DNA of 64,000 nt from SHWC01 sp050173345. Its GTDB lineage: Bacteria > Pseudomonadota > Alphaproteobacteria > UBA828. The notes under the pieces are model-generated. The model saw nothing but the letters and a program-made list of their open reading frames with translations. It searched no databases and was not told where the DNA came from. The translations under genes and the position numbers were made by a program. Each line of letters opens with the position of its first letter. Within the stretch, counting starts at the first letter, position 1. This document shows positions 57,762 to 64,000 of this stretch, one piece after another. Location: NCBI GenBank assembly GCA_050173345.1, contig JBFXKW010000003.1, positions 1-64,000 of the forward strand, given 5' to 3'.

Positions 57762-57855
57762 GTGGCTGACGAATTTTAACTCTGCCGTTTAGGTGATGTT
57801 TAAAGAGGCCGCCGTAGTGTCGGGCGAGTCAGGCATGTAGCCCCCGGCGAGCAGG

Positions 57856-58173
57856 ATGAAGCAGATGTTCAACAACGACCCCACCGACCGGCACGCGTCG
57901 GCCCCCTTCGACGAGCCCTTGGGCGCCGAGCACGCGATCGGCCCCGACGGCTCGCCCATGACCTTGAAGGACCTGCCGCCGCCCAACACCAAGCGGTGGG
58001 TCGCGCGGCGCAAGGCCCAGGTGGTCGCCGGCGTGCGCGCCGGCCTCTTGACCCTCGACGAGGCGTGCCGGCGCTATACCCTGACGGCGGAAGAGTTCCT
58101 GTCCTGGGCGCGCGCCATCGACCGCCACGGCGTGCGCGGGCTTCGCGTCACCCGTCTCCAGGACTATCGCTAG
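57856..58173 (+). CDS. sciP: CtrA inhibitor SciP (DUF1153)
   Basis: This 105-residue helix-turn-helix protein has the DUF1153 core: IGPDGSPMTLKDLPPPNTKRWVARRKA, VRAGLLTLDEACRRYTLTAEEFLSWARAIDRHG (read in parts: LTLDEACRRYTLTAEEFLSW) and LRVTRLQDYR. In Caulobacter, SciP binds CtrA or its promoters and shuts off CtrA-activated genes in the swarmer phase. Here it is next to the flagellar genes whose promoters have CtrA boxes. ATG 57856 is used; 57865 has better AGGA spacing. Confidence 0.93.
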   Translation: MKQMFNNDPTDRHASAPFDEPLGAEHAIGPDGSPMTLKDLPPPNTKRWVARRKAQVVAGVRAGLLTLDEACRRYTLTAEEFLSWARAIDRHGVRGLRVTRLQDYR

Positions 58174-58257
58174 AGCGGGTTCGTTCGAGTCGCGAGCCGA
58201 CTCGACCGCGCGTATCGCTCCTTCCGGAATAGCCGAACGCACAGCGCCGGGCGCGGC

Positions 58258-58294
58258 CGGCAAGATTTGCCGCGAGGCCGGCAGAATCTGCCGG
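58258..58294. promoter_or_regulatory. Two FlbD-site candidates upstream of fliF
   Basis: CGGCAAGATTTGCCG (58258-58272, perfect) and CCGGCAGAATCTGCCGG (58278-58294, perfect 7-bp arms) lie 130-165 bp before fliF. They are the clearest copies of the repeat. As flbD is in this operon, autoregulation is likely. A weak -24/-12-like sequence (CGGCATACAGCGGGCA, 58385-58400) follows, and a TTAACC CtrA half-site is at 58299. Confidence 0.65.
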
Positions 58295-58422
58295 TCATTT
58301 AACCGCTCCTTCACCACCCCCTGAGCACACTGCGCCGGCATCGCGCGGGTCCGTTCCGCGCGAGCCGGCGTTGCGGCCCGCGCGCGGCATACAGCGGGCA
58401 ACGGGTTTTGAGGGATCGGAAC

Positions 58423-60108
58423 TTGAACGGCTTGTCACAGACGGTTCGCGCGCTCGGCCTGACCCGCCTCATGATCATCGCGGGCGTGCTGGTCGGCCTC
58501 GCGGTCTTCTTCATCTTCGTCATGGGGCGGATGTCGGCGCCCAACATGGCGCTGCTCTATGGCGGCCTCGCCTCGAAGGACGCCGGCGAGATCGCCGCCA
58601 AGCTCGACGCCATGCGCGTCCCCTACGAGCTGGCCGGCGACGGCAGCCAGATCCTGGTGCCCTCGGAGCAGGTGCTGCGCCTGCGCATGAGCCTGGCCGA
58701 GGGCGGGCTGCCGGCCGGCGGCACCGTGGGCTACGAGATTTTCGACAAGGGCGAGGCGTTCGGTACCACGAGCCTCGTGCAGAACGTCAACATGCTGCGC
58801 GCGCTCGAAGGCGAGCTCGCGCGCACCATCGGTTCGCTCTCGCCGGTCGCGGGCGCGCGCGTCCATCTCGTCGTGCCGCGGCGCGAGGTGTTCAGCCGCA
58901 ACGAGGTCGAACCGAGCGCCTCGATCGCCCTCAAGCTGCGCGGCGCCAACCGGCTGACGCGCCAGCAGGTCGCGGCGATCCAGAACCTTGTCGCCACCGC
59001 CGTGCCCGGCCTGAGCACGGGCCGCATCGCGATCATCGACGACAAGGGCAATCTGCTGGCGCGCGGCGATGGCGACGATCCGCTCGGCGCCGGCTCGGCG
59101 GCGGCCGACGACCATCGGGTCGCCTTCGAGGAACGGCTCGCCCGCTCGATCGAATCAATGGTCGAGCAGATCGTCGGCCCCGGCAAGGTACGCGCCGAGG
59201 TCAGCGCCGACATCGACTATGACCGGCTGACCACCAACGACGAGGTCTACGATCCCAACGGCCAGGTCATCCGCTCGACGCAGACCATCGAAGAGCAGTC
59301 GGAATCGAAGGACGCCCAGCGCATCGGCGCGGTTTCCGCCGCCGAGAACCTGCCCGAGGCCCAGCAGGGCGGCGGCGACAGCGCCAGCAACTCGAACCGC
59401 ACCGGCCGCACCGAGGAGATCGTCAACTATGAGATCTCCAAGACCGTCCGCACCCATATCCGGGAGGGCGGCACGATGCGCCGGCTCTCCGTCGCCGTGC
59501 TGGTCGACGGCACCTACACGGCGGGCGCCGAGCCCGACGCCGCACCGGTCTACCAGCCGCGGAGCGAGGAAGAGCTCGTCAAGCTCACCGAGCTGATCAA
59601 GGGCGCGGTCGGCTTCGACGAGGAGCGCGGCGACAGCGTCGAGGTCGTCAACATGGCGTTCGCGCCGGTCGGCATCGAAGGGCCGGTCGAGGAAGCCGGC
59701 TTCTCGATGCCCGGCGTCGACATGATGAAGGTGCTCGAGATCATCGTCATCGGCTTCGTCTCGGCGCTGGTCATCATGCTGGTGCTGCGCCCGCTGGTGA
59801 ACCGGCTGCTGAGCCCGGCGGCCGCGCACGAGGCGCCGGCCGGCACGCTTGCGGTCACCGGCCCGGACGGCGCCGCCATGGCGCTGCCCGCGCCCGCCGC
59901 CGGCGGCCCGCAGCACGTCGCGCACATGCAGGGCGCGCCGGAACGGCAGGCCACCCCCCGCATCGAGGAGCCGGAGGAATCACTCATCGACCTCGCCCGC
60001 GTCGAGGGCCGGGTGCGCGAGGCGACCGTCAAGAAGGTCAACGAGATCGTCGAGAAGCACCCCGAAGAGGCGCTCAACATCGTGCGCAACTGGCTCTACA
60101 CGGAATAG
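58423..60108 (+). CDS. fliF: Flagellar MS-ring protein FliF
   Basis: About 561 residues. The start is probably TTG 58423 (LNGLSQTVRALG), with AGGGA nine bases before; TTG at 58408 is the alternative. The protein has two membrane helices (about 20-40, LMIIAGVLVGLAVFFIFVM, and about 440-460, VLEIIVIGFVSALVIMLVL), ring-building motifs (MALLYGGLASKDAGEIAAKL, GSQILVPSEQVLRLRMSLAE) and a C-terminal FliG-binding tail (KKVNEIVEKHPEEALNIVRNWLY). It forms the base of the motor in the inner membrane. First gene of fliF-fliG-fliH-fliN-flbD-flhA. Confidence 0.95.
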   Translation: MNGLSQTVRALGLTRLMIIAGVLVGLAVFFIFVMGRMSAPNMALLYGGLASKDAGEIAAKLDAMRVPYELAGDGSQILVPSEQVLRLRMSLAEGGLPAGGTVGYEIFDKGEAFGTTSLVQNVNMLRALEGELARTIGSLSPVAGARVHLVVPRREVFSRNEVEPSASIALKLRGANRLTRQQVAAIQNLVATAVPGLSTGRIAIIDDKGNLLARGDGDDPLGAGSAAADDHRVAFEERLARSIESMVEQIVGPGKVRAEVSADIDYDRLTTNDEVYDPNGQVIRSTQTIEEQSESKDAQRIGAVSAAENLPEAQQGGGDSASNSNRTGRTEEIVNYEISKTVRTHIREGGTMRRLSVAVLVDGTYTAGAEPDAAPVYQPRSEEELVKLTELIKGAVGFDEERGDSVEVVNMAFAPVGIEGPVEEAGFSMPGVDMMKVLEIIVIGFVSALVIMLVLRPLVNRLLSPAAAHEAPAGTLAVTGPDGAAMALPAPAAGGPQHVAHMQGAPERQATPRIEEPEESLIDLARVEGRVREATVKKVNEIVEKHPEEALNIVRNWLYTE

Positions 60109-60129
60109 CGGGGCGGGGGGAGCGCAGCC

Positions 60130-61158
60130 ATGGCTGGGGCAGCGTCAAAGCGGGCCGAGCTTCGCGGCATCGACGGCCGCGCCAAGGCGGCGATGATCAT
60201 GCTCGCCCTGAGCGAGGAGCAGGCCTCCAGCGTGTTCGGCATGATGACCGACGAGGAGATCAAGGAGCTGTCTCAGGCCATGGCCGCGCTCGGCAGCGTG
60301 CCGAGCAACGTGGTGGAAGCCTGCTTCCTCGAGTTCGCCGAGGAAATCTCGCAGACCGGCTCCGTGGTCGGCACCTTCGAGAGCACCGAGCGGCTGCTCA
60401 TGAAGGTGCTCGATCCCTCCCGGGTCAAGAACATCATGGAGGAGATCAGGGGCCCGGCCGGCCGCACCATGTGGGACAAGCTGAGCAACGTGAACGACGA
60501 GGTGCTCGCCGCCTACCTGAAGAACGAATACCCGCAGACGGTCGCCGTCGTGCTGTCGAAGATCAGGCCGGAGAACGCCGCCGGCGTGCTCGCGGCGCTG
60601 CCCGAGGAGTTCGCCATGGAGGTCGTGATGCGTCTCCTGCGCATGGAAACCGTGCAGAAGGAGATCATCGACGACATCGAGATGACGCTTCGCACCGAGT
60701 TCATGAGCAATCTCGCACGCACCAACCGGCGCGACAGCCACGAGGTCATCGCGGAAATCTTCAACAGCCTCGACCGCAACGCCGAGGGCCGCTTCATCAC
60801 CTCGCTCGAGGAGCGCGACCGGGACGCAGCGGAGAAGGTCAAGTCGCTGATGTTCACCTTCGACGACCTCGCGAAGCTCGACCCGAGCGGCGTGCAGACG
60901 CTCTTGCGCAAGATCGAGAAGGACAAGCTCGCGCTCGCCCTCAAGGGCGCCTCCGAGGTCATCAGGGATCTCTTCTTCACCAACATGTCGGAGCGCGCCG
61001 GCAAGCTGCTCCGCGAGGAGATGCAGTCGATGGGCCCGGTCAGGCTCTCGGACGTCGACGAGGCGCAGGCCTATATCGTCTCGGTCGCGAAGGAGCTCGC
61101 GGGCAGCGGCGAGATCATGCTGATCGATGCCAAGGACGATGATGAGCTTATCTACTGA
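60130..61158 (+). CDS. fliG: Flagellar motor switch protein FliG
   Basis: This 342-residue C-ring protein has the N-terminal FliF-binding domain (AAMIMLALSEEQASSVFGMM), the middle EYPQTVAVVLSKIRPENAAGVL region with the EHPQ-like motif reading EYPQ, and the C-terminal torque domain (MFTFDDLAKLDPSGVQTLL, KLALALKGASEVIRDLFFTN). Charged torque residues in the last domain are kept. It meets FliM and the stators. 21 bp behind fliF. Confidence 0.97.
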   Translation: MAGAASKRAELRGIDGRAKAAMIMLALSEEQASSVFGMMTDEEIKELSQAMAALGSVPSNVVEACFLEFAEEISQTGSVVGTFESTERLLMKVLDPSRVKNIMEEIRGPAGRTMWDKLSNVNDEVLAAYLKNEYPQTVAVVLSKIRPENAAGVLAALPEEFAMEVVMRLLRMETVQKEIIDDIEMTLRTEFMSNLARTNRRDSHEVIAEIFNSLDRNAEGRFITSLEERDRDAAEKVKSLMFTFDDLAKLDPSGVQTLLRKIEKDKLALALKGASEVIRDLFFTNMSERAGKLLREEMQSMGPVRLSDVDEAQAYIVSVAKELAGSGEIMLIDAKDDDELIY

Positions 61159-61174
61159 GGCATCGCGGGCAGCC

Positions 61175-61789
61175 ATGGCAAGCCACCGCAAGTTCCTCTT
61201 CGACAAGGAGTTCGACCCCGCCGGGCTCGGCGGCCGGCCGGTCGAGGAGGCCCCGACGCGCCAGGATGTCGAGCTGGCGCGGCAGCAGGGCTATGAGGAG
61301 GGCCGCGCCGCCGGCCGCAGCGAGGCCGAGGCGGAGCGCGCGAAGCTCGAAGCCGAGGCGCTCGCCCGCATCGCGCGCGAGGTCGGCGCGCTCGCGCAGC
61401 GCCATGCCGCGAGCCTCGAGCAGCTGCGCAACGAGAACCTCGCGCTCGCGCTCAGCATCGGGCGCAAGCTCGCGAGCCGGCTCATGGCGGCCCAGCCGCT
61501 CGCCGAGATCGAGGGCGTGGTCGAGAGCAGCCTGCAACGGCTGCTCGGCGAGGCGCGCATCGTGATCCGGCTGCATCACAGCCTGCTCGATGCCATGCAG
61601 GCGCGCGTCGATGCGCTGGCGCGCCGCACGGGCTTCGACGGCCAGGTCATCCTGCTCGGCGAGGACGACATCGCGCCGGGCGATTGCCGCGTCGAATGGG
61701 CCGATGGCGGCGCGACGCGCTCGGCCGCGGCGATCGAGAACGAGATCGACGCGCTGTTCGAGCGCGTGCTTGGCGCATCAGGCGCGTAA
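61175..61789 (+). CDS. fliH: Flagellar export regulator FliH
   Basis: This 204-residue protein from ATG 61175 (MASHRKFLFDKEFDPAG) has a coiled coil rich in Glu/Ala (about 40-90: GYEEGRAAGRSEAEAERAKL) with GxxxG-like spacing and a C-terminal V-type ATPase-E-like domain (IVIRLHHSLLDAM, VILLGEDDIAPGDCRVEWADGG, IENEIDALF). FliH holds the export ATPase FliI, whose gene is not in the window. Longer upstream sequence overlaps fliG and is unlikely. Confidence 0.88.
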   Translation: MASHRKFLFDKEFDPAGLGGRPVEEAPTRQDVELARQQGYEEGRAAGRSEAEAERAKLEAEALARIAREVGALAQRHAASLEQLRNENLALALSIGRKLASRLMAAQPLAEIEGVVESSLQRLLGEARIVIRLHHSLLDAMQARVDALARRTGFDGQVILLGEDDIAPGDCRVEWADGGATRSAAAIENEIDALFERVLGASGA

Positions 61790-61843
61790 CGACGCAATGA
61801 ACGTCTCGCGCGGCCGCGGCGCCCGCGATTGTTGGAGGAAGCG

Positions 61844-62230
61844 ATGGCTGGTAACGACGAACTCAATCTCGAAGAGCTGAAAGACGCCCAGGCAGCGGGC
61901 ACGCCGGCCGATCCGGCGCAGCCGGCGGACGACGGGCCCCTGCTCGGGACGAGCACCGGGCAGGCCGAGCCGCAGCCGCGCTCGGCGCGCGACCTCGAAG
62001 CGGTCTACGACATCCCGGTCCAGGTCCAGGCCGTGCTCGGCCGCGCCACCATGCAGGTCAGCCAGCTCCTCAAGCTCGGCCGCGGCGCGGTGGTCGAGCT
62101 CGATCGCAAGGTCGGCGAGGCGGTCGACATCTACGTCAACAACCGCCTGGTGGCGCGCGGCGAGGTGGTCGTGGTCGAGGACCGGCTCGGCGTCACCATG
62201 ACCGAGATCATCAAGAGCGACCGCGGCTGA
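61844..62230 (+). CDS. fliN: Flagellar motor switch protein FliN
   Basis: This 128-residue C-ring subunit has an acidic, Pro-rich N-terminal half and the SpoA domain: VYDIPVQVQAVLGRATMQVS, LLKLGRGAVVELDRKVGEAV, DIYVNNRLVARGEVVVVEDR and GVTMTEIIK. The ATG at 61844 follows GGAGGAA with six-base spacing. FliN pairs with FliM C-terminal domain. Confidence 0.96.
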   Translation: MAGNDELNLEELKDAQAAGTPADPAQPADDGPLLGTSTGQAEPQPRSARDLEAVYDIPVQVQAVLGRATMQVSQLLKLGRGAVVELDRKVGEAVDIYVNNRLVARGEVVVVEDRLGVTMTEIIKSDRG

Positions 62231-62273
62231 GACGCCCGCGCCGCCGGCAAATTTTGGCTTCTGGGGATTGACC

Positions 62274-63638
<1,365 letters not shown>

Positions 63639-63662
63639 GCGAGCATCCGGGAACTACGCGTC

Positions 63663-64000
63663 ATGGCCGCCGACGGCATGCCGAAACAGGCCGCCGCAGC
63701 CTCGCCGCTGAGCCGGCTCGCCGCGCTCAAGCGCGGCGACCTGACGCTCGCGATCGGCGTCATCGGGATCCTGGTGATCCTGATCCTGCCGATGCCGGCC
63801 TGGATGCTCGACATCGCGCTCACCTTCTCGATCGCGATCTCGGCGCTGATCCTCCTGACCGTGCTGTTCGTCAACCGGGCGCTCGACCTCTCGGCGTTCC
63901 CGACCATCCTGCTCATCGTCACGATGCTGCGCCTCGCGTTGAACCTCGCCTCGACGCGGCTCATCCTCTCCCACGGCCACGAGGGCACGCACGCCGCCGG
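63663..64000 (+). CDS. flhA: Flagellar export protein FlhA, N-terminal part
   Basis: The ATG at 63663 opens a frame of 112 full codons to the window end. It begins with a short linker, then a membrane segment (LAIGVIGILVILILPMPAWM), LDIALTFSIAISALILLTVL, FVNRALDLSAFPTILLIVTM and LRLALNLASTRLIL, an unmistakable FlhA N-terminus. FlhA forms the nonameric export-gate ring. The rest lies outside the window. It is 24 bp behind flbD. Confidence 0.95.
   Translation, partial: MAADGMPKQAAAASPLSRLAALKRGDLTLAIGVIGILVILILPMPAWMLDIALTFSIAISALILLTVLFVNRALDLSAFPTILLIVTMLRLALNLASTRLILSHGHEGTHAA

Noticed and set aside
57776..57794. TTAA...TTTA near sciP as a CtrA box
   Set aside because: The second half-site has a mismatch and the spacing is 8.
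58385..58400. CGGCATACAGCGGGCA as the fliF sigma-54 promoter
   Set aside because: GG and GC spacing fits, but the -12 TTGC reads GGGC and the leader would be only about 12 bases; kept as a weak candidate only.
62245..62259. CGGCAAATTTTGGCT before flbD as another FlbD site
   Set aside because: The right arm has several mismatches to TTGCCG and no promoter follows.

Overview
The window is a GC-rich chromosomal segment of a motile alphaproteobacterium. The evidence is the gene set (SciP/DUF1153, FlbD, FliX, alpha-type CheZ, DUF6468, the FliW-CsrA pair, an imuA-imuB-dnaE2 mutasome) and the regulatory sequences: CtrA boxes of the form TTAA-N7-TTAA and an SOS box of the form GTTC-N7-GTTC. The order cannot be fixed from sequence alone; the gene order looks Rhodospirillales-like rather than Caulobacter-like.

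Region 1 (1-11.2 kb) is metabolic and accessory. A translationally coupled minus-strand operon (phosphotransferase, divergent enolase, alpha/beta hydrolase, FAH-family hydrolase) lies divergent to an acyl-CoA ligase. It is followed by an orphan HigA-like antitoxin, a D-2-hydroxyacid dehydrogenase, a DUF1636 cysteine protein, an amidohydrolase with possible GntR-type operators, a lower-GC EVE-HNH nuclease gene between two hairpins, and a RidA-family protein.

Region 2 (11.2-17.6 kb) is the SOS mutasome imuA-imuB-dnaE2 on the minus strand, with a perfect SOS box before imuA. A vapBC-type toxin-antitoxin pair sits between imuB and dnaE2, and dnaE2 carries an in-frame copy of a dispersed palindromic repeat that also occurs downstream of csrA.

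Region 3 (17.8-64 kb) is a large flagellar locus: csrA; fhlB-like/unknown/fliO/fliP; a second vapBC; kup; then on the minus strand fliL-fliM-DUF6468-motE-cheY-cheZ-OmpA-like-AMIN/TPR. These are followed by flgF-flgG-flgA-flgH; dksA; fliX divergent from flgI-flgJ-flgN-flgK-flgL-fliW; a TPR glycosyltransferase; flagellin; fliD; fliS; an RTX-like repeat protein; a TPR-GT-pyruvyltransferase fusion; fliK-flgD-flgE; sciP; and fliF-fliG-fliH-fliN-flbD-flhA, with flhA cut by the window end.

The sequence shows a layered regulatory scheme. Three perfect CtrA boxes lie before fhlB-fliOP, cheY-cheZ and the fliX/flgI divergent region. Strong sigma-54 (-24/-12) promoters lie before flgF, flgI, flagellin and fliK. 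A recurring inverted repeat CGGCAA-N3-TTGCCG sits 60-130 bp upstream of three of these promoters and also before fliF; it is the best candidate for the FlbD site. The flagellin leader has a GGA exactly in a hairpin loop and a second GGA in the Shine-Dalgarno, as expected for CsrA control relieved by FliW. The 100-N gap at 53152-53251 is flanked by an exact 127-nt duplication and is most likely an assembly artefact. No tRNA, rRNA, CRISPR array or insertion sequence was seen.
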